Source of the DNA: Armatimonadota bacterium
Lineage (GTDB): Bacteria; Armatimonadota; UBA10988; DTZQ01
Direction: 5' to 3'
Length of the DNA stretch: 23,521 nucleotides
Assembly (NCBI GenBank): GCA_012961305.1
Contig: DTZQ01000045.1
Location: 1-23,521, forward strand
Shown here: positions 1 through 7,731 of the stretch, piece after piece
Layout: each line of letters begins with the position of its first letter
How positions within the stretch are numbered: position 1 is the first letter of the stretch
Position numbers and translations under genes: made by a program
The notes under the pieces: model-generated
Database searches by the model: none
What the model was told of the DNA's origin: nothing
The model's input: the letters and a program-made list of their open reading frames with translations, nothing else

Positions 1-322
1 AGGGCTTAATCACATAGTCCAAAAAACCTGCCTCCAATCCTCGCACCCGGTCCTCCTCAGAATTACGGGGTGAGACCGCAATTACCGGTATGTTGCAGGT
101 AGCCGGGTCTTCCTTCAGTTGACGCAGGGTCTCGAAACCATCTATGTCTGGCAAGTTGAGCGCCAAGAGAATAATTTGGGGGCGGAGCATTCGGGCCAAT
201 TGGAGGCCCTCCTTGCCTGTGGCCGCATTTTCAACCTCATAACCGGCATCGGTCAAGAGCAAAGTCGCCAACTCGCGATGCTCCGGCTGGTTCTCAATTA
301 CCAAAACCACGCCTCGCGACAT
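1..322 (-). CDS. Degenerate (pseudo-)receiver domain protein, 3' end off window
   Basis: The minus strand reads from an ATG at 322 for 107 codons to the window edge without a stop. The fold signature is that of a CheY-like receiver: a first beta strand ending at VLVIEN (residues 6-11), the LNLPDIDGFE loop (55-64), and the conserved Lys in IKP (106). Key phosphorylation residues are changed. The usual Asp before LNLPD is Ala54 (codon GCG, nt 161-163), the acidic pair is Glu10-Asn11, and the Thr/Ser site is Ser84 followed by Pro. It therefore probably cannot be phosphorylated in the normal way and may act as a protein-interaction module. Only the receiver is visible, so an output domain beyond base 1 cannot be excluded. 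The start is supported by a GAGGTG stretch shortly upstream; a GTG four codons earlier is an alternative. Confidence 0.85.
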   Translation of the reverse strand, partial: MSRGVVLVIENQPEHRELATLLLTDAGYEVENAATGKEGLQLARMLRPQIILLALNLPDIDGFETLRQLKEDPATCNIPVIAVSPRNSEEDRVRGLEAGFLDYVIKP

Positions 323-530
323 GATGCACCTCACTGCTAAGGAAATCCGTACTCCGCTCTGAGCAAACGGGAACTTACTAACAGGGCCATCTGCGTAGCC
401 CGCTTGTAAGATTCCCCAAACTACTCTCAGAGGCAAACCAAGCCACAGAACCACCTCGAAAACTGCTGAAGAAGACTGAGTACATAGTTTTGGCACTCAG
501 CCCTTAGCACTTGGTTATCTATCTGTGGCT

Positions 531-596
531 CCGCATCATGCGGGGGCGTGGAATCGTTTGTTTGCTTCGCAAGCGATGGTTTGATTCCTGCTTTTT
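531..596 (+). terminator. Possible orphan intrinsic terminator / structured element
   Basis: CCGCAT-C-ATGCGG (531-543) is followed by a second structure. Its outer arms are GGAATC (550-555) and GATTCC (583-588). An inner stem is 558-565 with 569-576 around a TTC loop (8 pairs, two of them G-T). After TGC come five T (592-596). The geometry resembles a plus-strand terminator, but there is no plus-strand gene just upstream. It could end an unannotated small RNA, insulate the downstream promoter, or simply be a repeat. Confidence 0.3.
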
Positions 597-653
597 ATTA
601 TACCTCATTTTTGAGCGTTTGTCAGGTCTTTTTTCAGTTCTTTGTCCTGCCTC

Positions 654-682
654 TTGACAGGCCGTCGGGTTCAGGGTATAAT
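654..682 (+). promoter_or_regulatory. Sigma-70-type promoter of HEAT-repeat gene
   Basis: TTGACA at 654-659 and TATAAT at 677-682 are both perfect consensus hexamers with a 17-bp spacer. Transcription would start near 689, leaving a leader of only about 15 bases that contains the AAAGGAG ribosome-binding site (691-697). This predicts strong constitutive transcription. Confidence 0.85.
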
Positions 683-703
683 GTGACCTGAAAGGAGCGG
701 GTC

Positions 704-2287
704 ATGGGTCAAAAATCCACCCTCACCAGAAGAAATACTATCTTGGTTGTTCTGGGTGTCCTGATTATTGGGAGCATCTGGTGGTATCGGGCAGCGCAGA
801 TGCGGCGGTGGATTCGCAGCATCAGCCACCAAGTCAGCGTAGAGAGTGCCGTAGAGGCTGCAGAGCAACTGGTTAAGCGCAAGAAAATGGTTAAGGTCTT
901 CAAGAAGCGGACCGTACAGGCCAAGGAAAATGCGGCGGAGGTGTTGGCCCTATTGTCTACCCGGCCGGGAGTGGCCAAGAAAGCGGCGGAAAATTTGGTC
1001 GAAATGCTGTCAGACATAGAAATCCCTGTGCGACAGGCTGCAGCGGCGGCTTTGGGATGGATGGGGAAGGTGGCGGTTGACCCCCTATTAGAGGAGGGCC
1101 TTACCAGCCCAGACCAAGATGTACGGCGTAATTCCACCCAGGCCCTCATAACCATAGGGTTCCCCGCCCTGCCCAAACTCATCAACGCCCTGGAAACTGG
1201 TTCGGCGCCGGTGCGGGAAGGGGTCGCTTTCGCCCTGGGTGAGTTGCGCAGCACCCGTTCCATCCCGGCATTGATTGGGGTATTGAACGCGGCCGAAGAG
1301 GATGTGCGCCTCTCGGCCCGGGATGCTTTGGTGAAAATTGGCCGTCCCGCCGTTAGGCAATTGATTGATGCCCTGGCTCACGAGAGTTACCTGACCCGCA
1401 TGAATGCGGCGGAAGCCCTGGGGGAAATCGCAGACCCAGTAGCCACTGACTCGCTCCTGGCTCGGCTAAAAGAGGACAGCAACCACTTGGTTCGCATCTA
1501 CGCCGCCTATGCCCTGGGCAAGTTAGGCCAGCGGCGGGTAGTTCCCGCCCTGCTGGCGGTACTTAAGGAAGACGACAAAGACCTGCGGGAGGCGGCAGCG
1601 GTTTCTTTGGGCTTACTTAAAGACGAACGGGCAGTGGAACCCTTGGTCTTGCTGCTGCGGGATGACGCTAAGGGAGTACGGGAACAGGCGGCTGAAGCCC
1701 TGGGCCGGATTGGCCAAGTTACCCCTTCACTTTTAGAATCCCTCCGCAGTGCTATGCCTGGCACGCGCGAGGCTGCTGTCTTGGCTTTGGGCCGCATTGG
1801 CGAGCCCCGTACCGTGCCCCAGTTGGTAGGTCTCATCAAAGACCCAGCGGTGAGCGTGCGCCGCCGGGTGGTTTGGGCCTTGGGAAACACGGGACCGACG
1901 GGCATAGAGGCCCTCATTTTGGCTCTGCAGGACCCGGACTGGCGGGTGAACTATGCCGCCCGCGATTCTTTAGCCCGCTTGGGCAGCCCAGCCGTAGAGG
2001 CCCTCCTGCGCACTTTCCAAAGTGGGAATCCCCTGGTAGCGCGTTATGCTTACGAAGCCCTGGCCAAAATGGACCCCCCGCCCCTAAGCCAACTGCACGC
2101 GGCTTTAAGGGCCGAAGACAAAAACGTGCGCCTCTATGCGGCCTTATCCCTGGGGGAAATTGGCACCCGGGAGGCCTTGGAGCCGTTGCAGCAATTGCTA
2201 AGCAGGGAAAGAGATGAACAGGTGCGCTTGGTCGCCCAGCGGGTCCTGCGGAAAAGGGGGCTACTGAAGGAATCCGAAAGCGGTTAA
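704..2287 (+). CDS. Membrane-anchored HEAT-repeat protein
   Basis: The 527-residue protein has one hydrophobic segment (about residues 11-28) followed by a long alpha-solenoid. From about residue 65 to the end there are roughly a dozen or more repeats of about 31 residues of the PBS-lyase/HEAT type, with recurring motifs such as VRxxAAxALGxIG and AVxPLLxLL. HEAT solenoids of this type are scaffolds for protein-protein contacts. They are not themselves evidence of phycobilisome lyase activity, and no catalytic motif is visible. ATG 704 follows an AAAGGAG site by 6 bases and a near-ideal promoter, so the start is firm. The gene is monocistronic and convergent with the CPBP protease gene 18 bases away. 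The specific partner is unknown. Confidence 0.88.
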   Translation: MGQKSTLTRRNTILVVLGVLIIGSIWWYRAAQMRRWIRSISHQVSVESAVEAAEQLVKRKKMVKVFKKRTVQAKENAAEVLALLSTRPGVAKKAAENLVEMLSDIEIPVRQAAAAALGWMGKVAVDPLLEEGLTSPDQDVRRNSTQALITIGFPALPKLINALETGSAPVREGVAFALGELRSTRSIPALIGVLNAAEEDVRLSARDALVKIGRPAVRQLIDALAHESYLTRMNAAEALGEIADPVATDSLLARLKEDSNHLVRIYAAYALGKLGQRRVVPALLAVLKEDDKDLREAAAVSLGLLKDERAVEPLVLLLRDDAKGVREQAAEALGRIGQVTPSLLESLRSAMPGTREAAVLALGRIGEPRTVPQLVGLIKDPAVSVRRRVVWALGNTGPTGIEALILALQDPDWRVNYAARDSLARLGSPAVEALLRTFQSGNPLVARYAYEALAKMDPPPLSQLHAALRAEDKNVRLYAALSLGEIGTREALEPLQQLLSRERDEQVRLVAQRVLRKRGLLKESESG

Positions 2288-2305
2288 CCCCCTGCAAGCG
2301 CAATT

Positions 2306-3031
2306 TCACCTCAAACCCTGTAACGTTAGCAACACATCATATAACGTATGGGTGTAGACCGTAATACCGAAACCCCGCACGGCATACAACCCGGCCAGTA
2401 CGATTCCCGCCACGAAGCGAAAGAGAAAACTGTGCCAAGTAAAGGAATCCCCTAAGGGCCCTAAGTAGTGGAACAAAGCAAAGAGCAACGCCGAGGCAAT
2501 CACCCCGAACAAAACTGCCGCCACCGGACCCAGTTTGAACCCCTGCTTTCCCATCCATATCAAACCGCCCATCAGCAGAACGCGAAACACCAACTCCTCA
2601 TAAATCCCTGCCCCCAGTGCTACCATGAAACTTACACTGAAGTCAAACCCCAACGGTTGGGCCAGAGGAAAAAGCAGTATAACAATCCTGGACACTATTC
2701 CACCGAAAAGGCAGGCATAAATTATACTTTCTCCGAACATCAGCACCAGATAATCGAGGCGTATCCCCTGGTCGCGGTGCTTAGCATCGTAGTAGAAAAT
2801 GAAAATTCCAGCAACGGCGGCCAGCACTACGGCCGCATAAAATAGGCCGTGTACTCCCAGCAGAGACAGCAGGGCTTTCACAAAAACGTCAGCCGCATTG
2901 CGAACCTGTACCATCTGACCACGATTGACCACCTGGGCCAGAAACTCGTAAAAAAACAGCAGAGGCAGCACGAAAAGGTAACTGTAAAAGGGCGACCGGG
3001 AATATTCCCAATAACGTCCCAACTTGCCCAT
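2306..3031 (-). CDS. CPBP-family intramembrane glutamic endopeptidase
   Basis: This 241-residue, very hydrophobic protein has about six to eight predicted membrane segments. The three motifs of the CPBP/Rce1 (Abi) family are present: EExxxR as E145-E146-LVF-R150, FxxxH as F184-ALF-H188, and HxxxD as H228-TLY-D232. The two Glu and the His residues are expected to form the active site inside the bilayer. Bacterial members have been tied to peptide maturation, bacteriocin immunity and other membrane proteolysis; the substrate here cannot be told. CGGAGGA lies 6 bases before ATG 3031, which supports the start. The leader contains a four-copy 9-bp tandem repeat. No clear promoter was found. Confidence 0.9.
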   Translation of the reverse strand: MGKLGRYWEYSRSPFYSYLFVLPLLFFYEFLAQVVNRGQMVQVRNAADVFVKALLSLLGVHGLFYAAVVLAAVAGIFIFYYDAKHRDQGIRLDYLVLMFGESIIYACLFGGIVSRIVILLFPLAQPLGFDFSVSFMVALGAGIYEELVFRVLLMGGLIWMGKQGFKLGPVAAVLFGVIASALLFALFHYLGPLGDSFTWHSFLFRFVAGIVLAGLYAVRGFGITVYTHTLYDVLLTLQGLR

Positions 3032-3059
3032 AGCATTCCTCCGGGGAGAAATATCGCCT

Positions 3060-3095
3060 TTCGTTTAATTCGTTAGGTTCGTTGAGTTCGCAAGG
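3060..3095 (-). repeat. Four-copy 9-bp tandem repeat
   Basis: On the plus strand the units are TTCGTTTAA, TTCGTTAGG, TTCGTTGAG and TTCGCAAGG (3060-3068, 3069-3077, 3078-3086, 3087-3095). It lies 29 bases upstream of the protease start codon, in its probable 5' leader. The period is exact; the last three bases of each unit drift. Confidence 0.75.
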
Positions 3096-3196
3096 AGTTT
3101 CCCCCTTTTCCGGTCCGGATTTCGCCTTGGGAAACCTTATTCCTTCTTCCCAGAGTTGCGACCCGGAAAAAAATCGAAAAAAATTCTCCAACCCCC

Positions 3197-3225
3197 TCGA
3201 CAAAAGAAACAAAATAGTGTATAAT
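3197..3225 (+). promoter_or_regulatory. Sigma-70-type promoter of nrdJ-mutM
   Basis: TCGACA at 3197-3202 (one mismatch to TTGACA) and TATAAT at 3220-3225 are 17 bp apart. Transcription would begin near 3232, giving a leader of about 176 bases before the nrdJ ATG. Confidence 0.8.
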
Positions 3226-3240
3226 GTTTCTACCCCTGTT

Positions 3241-3287
3241 CTACACAAGATATTGTAGTTTATCATGCTATTCTACTACATGTAGTA
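3241..3287 (+). promoter_or_regulatory. Tandem NrdR-box-like palindromes
   Basis: Box 1 is CTACA-N8-TGTAG (3241-3258) and contains ACACAAGATATTGTAG, close to the NrdR-box consensus ACACWATATATWGTGT. Box 2 is the perfect palindrome TACTACATGTAGTA (3274-3287). Their centres are 30-31 bp apart, about three helical turns, matching the known paired arrangement of NrdR boxes before ribonucleotide reductase genes. They sit just downstream of the -10, where bound repressor would block transcription start. Expected effect: repression of nrdJ when dATP is high. Confidence 0.78.
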
Positions 3288-3331
3288 TTTGGTTTTGCGG
3301 TTCGTCAGAGCAGTGGGCAATTGGGCAAAAT

Positions 3332-3393
3332 GTCGAGAGTCAGGGGTCTTCTTTAATCCCTCGACCCTTGTCTCTCGGCTTCCCTCGTGGGAA
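3332..3393 (+). promoter_or_regulatory. Structured 5' leader of nrdJ
   Basis: A long stem pairs 3332-3348 with 3363-3379 (17 positions, one mismatch and two G-T pairs, 14-base loop). It is followed at once by TTCCC (3380-3384) / GGGAA (3389-3393). The second hairpin runs directly into the GAAAGGAGGT ribosome-binding site (3391-3400). No T-tract follows, so it is not a terminator. I could not match it to a cobalamin riboswitch. Confidence 0.5.
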
Positions 3394-3407
3394 AGGAGGT
3401 GGCTTCC

Positions 3408-6400
3408 ATGAGCGTCGAAGTGGGCGCAGACTTAAAACCTGCTCCTAGGGCACCAAAACAACCTTGTCTCTCCTCTCCTGGTGTGCAACTGGAACGGCGC
3501 TGGACCCGGCCAGGAGTGCATCCTTTTGAGGAAATTGAATGGGAGCAACGGCGAGCGGTTATCGCGGACGAGTCGGGCCAAATCATTTTCGAGTACGAGG
3601 ATGCGGAAGTGCCCAAGGAATGGTCTCAGTTGGCTACGGACATCGTGGTCTCCAAGTACTTCCGTAAAGCCGGGGTGCCGGATACGGGCCATGAGACCAG
3701 CGTGCGCCAGGTCATCCATCGTTTGGCCCACACCATTCGCCGGGCGGGGGAGGAGTTGGGGGGTTACTTCGCCACTCCGGAGGATGCAGAAGCCTTCGAG
3801 GCCGAGTTGGCTTATCTGTTGGTGAGCCAGAAAGGGGCTTTTAACTCGCCCGTTTGGTTCAACTGCGGCCTGTGGCACGAGTACGGCATTACCGGCAGCG
3901 GCGGGAACTGGTACTGGGACCCCGAGCGGGACGAAATTGTGGAAACCAAAGATGCTTACTCCCACCCGCAATGTTCGGCCTGTTTCATCCAGTCCGTCCA
4001 GGACGACCTCATGTCCATCTTCGACTTAATCAAAAGCGAAGCCCGGGTGTACAAGTACGGCAGCGGCAGCGGCACCAATTTCTCCTGCCTGCGGAGCAAG
4101 TACGAGAAACTCTCCGGCGGGGGAACCTCTTCCGGGCTAATGAGTTTCCTGGAGGTCTTCGACCGGGCCGCGGGAGCCACCAAGAGCGGCGGCACTACCC
4201 GCCGCGCGGCTAAAATGGTCATTGTGGATGTGGAGCACCCGGAAATTGAGGAGTTCATTAATTGGAAGGTCAAAGAAGAGAAGAAAGTGGCTGCCCTGGT
4301 AGCCGCAGGCTATTCCGCCGATTTCAACGGAGAAGCCTACCACACTGTTTCCGGTCAGAACTCCAACAATTCGGTTCGGGTGACCGATGAGTTCATGCAG
4401 GCGGTCCTCAACGGCGGGAAGTGGAAGACCACCTACCGCACCACGGGGGAGGTACATAAAGTGTACCCGGCCCAAGACCTCTTTCGCCAAATCTGTGAAG
4501 CAGCCTGGGCCTGTGGCGACCCCGCTTTGCAGTTCGACACCACTATCAACGATTGGCACACCTGTCCGAACACCGAGCGCATTTATGCTTCTAATCCTTG
4601 CGCCGAAGTAATGTTCCTGGATGACTCGGCTTGCAATTTAGCCTCCCTCAATTTGACCAAGTTCCTGCGGGAGGACGGCACTTTCGAGGTGGAAGATTTC
4701 CGCCATGCTTGTCGTATTTTCATTCTGGCTCAGGAGATTCTGGTGGATTTCGGTTCCTATCCCACCCCCGCCATAGCCCGCAACACCCACGATTACCGCC
4801 CTTTAGGATTGGGTTACGCGAATTTGGGTGCTTTGCTTATGCGCCAGGGCATTCCCTATGACAGCGAAGAGGGCCGAGCCTGGTGTGGGGCTCTCACGGC
4901 TATTATGTGCGCGGAGGCTTACGCGATGTCCGCGGAACTGGCCCGACACAAGGGACCTTTCCCCGGGTTTGAGTCGAACCGCGAACCCATGCTGGAGGTG
5001 ATTCGCAAGCATCGCGAGGCGGCTGCCCGCATCAGTCCGGAGCACTGCCCGGATTACCTGTGGCAAGCAGTCCAAGAAAGTTGGGAGCGTGCGCTGGCCG
5101 AGGGTGAAAAGTACGGCTATCGCAATGCCCAGGTGACCGCCTTGGCCCCTACTGGAACCATCGGCTTGTTAATGGATTGTGACACCACCGGCATTGAGCC
5201 GGATTTTGCCCTGGTCAAGTTCAAGAAACTGGCCGGCGGGGGCTATTTCAAAATTGTTAACCAGTCAGTTCCAGGGGCCCTGCAGCGGTTGGGCTACCCC
5301 GAGGAGCAGGTACAGGACATCCTCACTTACCTCAACGGGACCTTAAGTCTCGCGGGAGCCCCCCACATCAATCGGGAAACTTTAAGGGCCAAGGGGTTCA
5401 CCGAGGCCGATTTGGAGAAGGTGGAAAAGCATCTATCGGAAGTGTTGACCTTGCCTGCGGCCTTTGCCCCCTGGGTGCTGGGCGAGGAAACTTTGCAGCG
5501 GTTGGGCTTCGCTCCAGAGCAGTATCAAAACCCAGATTTCAACCTCTTGCAGGCTTTGGGCTTCGCTCCAGAACAGATTGAGGAGGCCAGTGAGGTCATT
5601 TGTGGGCGCCTGACCGTAGAAGGGGCCCCTCATTTGAAGGAGGAGCATCTGCCAGTGTTCGACTGCGCCAATCGGTGCGGTCGCCACGGCCAGCGATTTA
5701 TCGCTCCCCTGGCCCACCTCCTCATGATGGCTGCTGCCCAGCCCTTTATCAGTGGAGGCATATCCAAAACCGTAAATTTGCCCCATGAGGCTACGGTGGA
5801 GGACATCGGGGACATCTACCTTACCGCCTGGCGACTGGGTCTGAAGGCCATTGCCGTTTACCGAGACGGCTGCAAATTGTCCCAGCCCCTCAGCACTGCG
5901 GAAGTAGAGGCAAGAGAAGCCGAGGAGGTCAGCCGGACCCCCCGGCCGTTGCTGAGACGGCGTCGCCTGCCCAAGAAGCGGTTCGGCTTCACCCAAGAGG
6001 CCCGGGTGGGAGGACAAAAGGTTTATTTGCGCACCGGGGAATATGAGGATGGCACCCTGGGCGAGATCTTCATTGACATGCACCGGGAAGGGGCCGCCCT
6101 GCGGAGCATAATGAACTGCTTCGCCATCGCCATCTCCCTCGGCTTGCAGTACGGGGTGCCGCTGGAGGAATACGTGGACTGTTTCACCTTCACCCGTTTT
6201 GAACCCTCCGGCCCTGTGGAGGGTCATCCCAACATCAAAATGGCTACCTCGGTGGTGGACTACATCTTTCGGGTGCTGGGTCTGGAGTACTTGGGACGCA
6301 CCGATTTTGTTCAGGTCCCCCCGGACAACACGGAGGTTTACTTAGAGGCCTCTGGCCAGCAACCCCACCGCCGAACCCTTCCCCCACCCTCCTCGCCAGC

Positions 6401-6638
6401 GGGGACCCCCTTTGCTTCCCCCCGCCCACGGGAGGAAAGAGGGGGGATGGAGTTAGCCCAAAGGGAAGGGGAAACTCAGGCAACCCCTCAGGGGCCCCGT
6501 CCTCGAGGAGCCTTGGACGAGCATCTGAGCCAAATGATGGGCGACGCGCCCTTCTGCAATGTGTGCGGCCATCTCACGGTGCGCAACGGTTCCTGCTATC
6601 GGTGCCTCAACTGCGGCAACTCTCTGGGGTGCTCATAA
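3408..6638 (+). CDS. nrdJ: Adenosylcobalamin-dependent (class II) ribonucleotide reductase
   Basis: This enzyme reduces ribonucleotides to deoxyribonucleotides using a B12-derived radical, in the cytoplasm. In the 1076-residue product, the redox Cys is in HPQCSACF (probably C192), the radical Cys is in NPCAE (N396, C398, E400), and the partner Cys is C409 in [10 protein letters not shown]. The 11-residue spacing of C398 and C409 fits class II enzymes. APTGTIGLL and [15 protein letters not shown] further support the family. The C-terminus ends in a Cys-rich tail (CNVCGH...[14 protein letters not shown]) expected to re-reduce or bind metal. Between core and tail lies a low-complexity linker (about 985-1045) that contains an inserted G/C-rich palindrome. 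ATG 3408 is preferred over GTG 3387 because GAAAGGAGGT sits 7 bases upstream of it. Control by NrdR is likely. Confidence 0.96.
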   Translation: MSVEVGADLKPAPRAPKQPCLSSPGVQLERRWTRPGVHPFEEIEWEQRRAVIADESGQIIFEYEDAEVPKEWSQLATDIVVSKYFRKAGVPDTGHETSVRQVIHRLAHTIRRAGEELGGYFATPEDAEAFEAELAYLLVSQKGAFNSPVWFNCGLWHEYGITGSGGNWYWDPERDEIVETKDAYSHPQCSACFIQSVQDDLMSIFDLIKSEARVYKYGSGSGTNFSCLRSKYEKLSGGGTSSGLMSFLEVFDRAAGATKSGGTTRRAAKMVIVDVEHPEIEEFINWKVKEEKKVAALVAAGYSADFNGEAYHTVSGQNSNNSVRVTDEFMQAVLNGGKWKTTYRTTGEVHKVYPAQDLFRQICEAAWACGDPALQFDTTINDWHTCPNTERIYASNPCAEVMFLDDSACNLASLNLTKFLREDGTFEVEDFRHACRIFILAQEILVDFGSYPTPAIARNTHDYRPLGLGYANLGALLMRQGIPYDSEEGRAWCGALTAIMCAEAYAMSAELARHKGPFPGFESNREPMLEVIRKHREAAARISPEHCPDYLWQAVQESWERALAEGEKYGYRNAQVTALAPTGTIGLLMDCDTTGIEPDFALVKFKKLAGGGYFKIVNQSVPGALQRLGYPEEQVQDILTYLNGTLSLAGAPHINRETLRAKGFTEADLEKVEKHLSEVLTLPAAFAPWVLGEETLQRLGFAPEQYQNPDFNLLQALGFAPEQIEEASEVICGRLTVEGAPHLKEEHLPVFDCANRCGRHGQRFIAPLAHLLMMAAAQPFISGGISKTVNLPHEATVEDIGDIYLTAWRLGLKAIAVYRDGCKLSQPLSTAEVEAREAEEVSRTPRPLLRRRRLPKKRFGFTQEARVGGQKVYLRTGEYEDGTLGEIFIDMHREGAALRSIMNCFAIAISLGLQYGVPLEEYVDCFTFTRFEPSGPVEGHPNIKMATSVVDYIFRVLGLEYLGRTDFVQVPPDNTEVYLEASGQQPHRRTLPPPSSPAGTPFASPRPREERGGMELAQREGETQATPQGPRPRGALDEHLSQMMGDAPFCNVCGHLTVRNGSCYRCLNCGNSLGCS
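6408..6446 (+). repeat. G/C-rich palindromic repeat inside nrdJ (copy 1)
   Basis: This 39-bp stretch matches 33 of 39 positions with 8826-8864 in the hybrid kinase gene. Both have the form CCCTT-GCTT-CCCCC-GCCC followed by a G-rich complement. It encodes residues 1001-1013 of NrdJ, in the linker before the Cys-rich tail, in frame. The wider low-complexity stretch runs about 6370-6480. Confidence 0.75.
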
Positions 6639-7465
6639 TGCCGGAACTGCCAGAGGTGGAGACCATCCGACGCGGCCTGCGGAAAATCTTCTTAGGCCGG
6701 GTTTTCTCCGAAGTTATAGTCCACCGGCCCTCTACCCTTCGCTCCGACCCGGCTCAGTTTGCTTCTAAGTTAATGGGATGCCGCGTGCAGGAGATAGGAC
6801 GACGAGGGAAACATTTGCTATTTGCCCTCAGCGGGGATGCCACTCTGCTGGTTCATCTGGGCATGACCGGCCAACTCACGGTGCAACCCCCAGAAACACC
6901 TTTGCGCCCTCACACTCAGGTGGTATTTCGCTTTATCAGGGGCAGACTGGATTTGCGTTACCGGGATGTACGGCGATTCGGATACCTGCAACTGGTTCCC
7001 ACCTCCCAAGTGTCCTACCTACCCCAAATCGCCCAATTGGGCCCAGAACCGTTGAGTATCACCTACGAGGAACTGGCCGGCCGCCTTCAGCACCGGCGGG
7101 GCAAAATTAAGCCGGTGCTGCTCTCCCAAACGGCTGTGTGCGGTCTGGGCAACATCTATACGGATGAAGTCCTTTTTGCGGCTGACATCCATCCAGAGCA
7201 ACCGGCCAACACACTCTCCCCAGACCAACTTCGGCGTTTGCAGGCCGCCTTAATTGAAATTTTGACTGCGGCCATTGAAGCCGGAGGGTCCTCCATAGAC
7301 CGGGCCTATGTTAGGGTAGATGGCTCTCCGGGCACCTATCAGCAGCACCATGCCGTTTACGGCCGCGCCCATCAACCCTGCTATTGCTGTGGTACGCCCA
7401 TTCGCCGTTACCTTCTCAGCGGCCGCAGTACCTATTTTTGTCCCCAATGTCAACGTCTCCCTTAA
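6638..7465 (+). CDS. mutM: Formamidopyrimidine-DNA glycosylase (MutM/Fpg)
   Basis: A 275-residue base-excision enzyme that removes 8-oxoguanine and formamidopyrimidines and nicks the abasic site. The mature N-terminus PELPEVETIRRGL supplies the catalytic Pro2 and Glu3. GRRGKHLLF holds the conserved Lys (K58), and GLGNIYTDEVLF is the H2TH region. The C-terminal CYCCG...FCPQC zinc finger, with the conserved Arg in GRSTYF, completes the family pattern. Length is normal. The start ATG (6638) shares one base with the nrdJ stop (TAATG), so translation is probably coupled and both genes share the NrdR-like promoter. An ORF extension upstream to 6563 would overlap the nrdJ tail and is rejected because MPELPEVE must be N-terminal. 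Confidence 0.97.
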   Translation: MPELPEVETIRRGLRKIFLGRVFSEVIVHRPSTLRSDPAQFASKLMGCRVQEIGRRGKHLLFALSGDATLLVHLGMTGQLTVQPPETPLRPHTQVVFRFIRGRLDLRYRDVRRFGYLQLVPTSQVSYLPQIAQLGPEPLSITYEELAGRLQHRRGKIKPVLLSQTAVCGLGNIYTDEVLFAADIHPEQPANTLSPDQLRRLQAALIEILTAAIEAGGSSIDRAYVRVDGSPGTYQQHHAVYGRAHQPCYCCGTPIRRYLLSGRSTYFCPQCQRLP

Positions 7466-7632
7466 AAATTGCCCCTTCGGAGCCGATAAATAAATTGAGG
7501 TAGTCCTTGCCCGAAAGATGCCTATTGGTTAGAAGGATTAGGGAGGGCGGGGGAGAATAGTAGCCTGTAGCCCCGTAGGATGCAAAACACTCAAGTGGCG
7601 TGCGAGTAGAGCAGGGGGCAATTCGGTAATTA

Positions 7633-7690
7633 GGCAGTTGGGCAATTTCCCAGTTGCCAAATTTCCGCGTCGCCAAGTTGCCCAATTGCC
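7633..7690. repeat. Inverted TTGGGCAA-type intergenic repeat
   Basis: GGCAGTTGGGCAA (7633-7645) and TTGCCCAATTGCC (7678-7690) form 13-bp inverted arms with one mismatch. Between them is TTTCCCAGTTGCCAAATTTCC (7646-7666), which recurs with one change at 9366-9386. A related GGGCAATTGGGCAA is at 3315-3328. The 7466-7731 gap otherwise shows no convincing promoter or ORF. Confidence 0.75.
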
Positions 7691-7731
7691 TGTTGTATGA
7701 ACGAAAACATCCGGGCAAGGAGGCAAGGACG

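Larger units (their letters stand above)
323..703. other. Intergenic region between divergent genes
   Basis: This 381-base gap has no credible ORF. It holds a degenerate ACTGAG/CTCAG-type repeat (about 465-510), a short perfect inverted repeat CCGCAT-C-ATGCGG (531-543), a larger hairpin followed by five T (550-596), and the promoter of the HEAT-repeat gene (654-682). I see no clear promoter for the minus-strand receiver gene. Confidence 0.6.

Noticed and set aside
709..1263. Minus-strand open frame opposite the HEAT-repeat gene
   Set aside because: Fully covered by a convincing repeat protein with promoter and ribosome-binding site; composition of the antisense product is arbitrary.
3291..3407. 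Cobalamin riboswitch before the B12-dependent reductase
   Set aside because: The leader is short and I find no B12-box-like GCCACTG core; hairpins present do not fit that class.
5433..6227. 264-codon open frame on the minus strand
   Set aside because: Entirely antisense to well-conserved nrdJ, with no family-like motifs; a shadow of high-GC codon usage.
7480..7620. Cyclic di-GMP (GEMM) riboswitch before the signalling genes
   Set aside because: GATGCAAAA and GAAA fragments occur, but the paired helices and tetraloop receptor pattern could not be assembled.
7654..7731. N-terminal extension of the hybrid kinase
   Set aside because: It translates the intergenic repeat; a clear AAGGAGG precedes ATG 7732.
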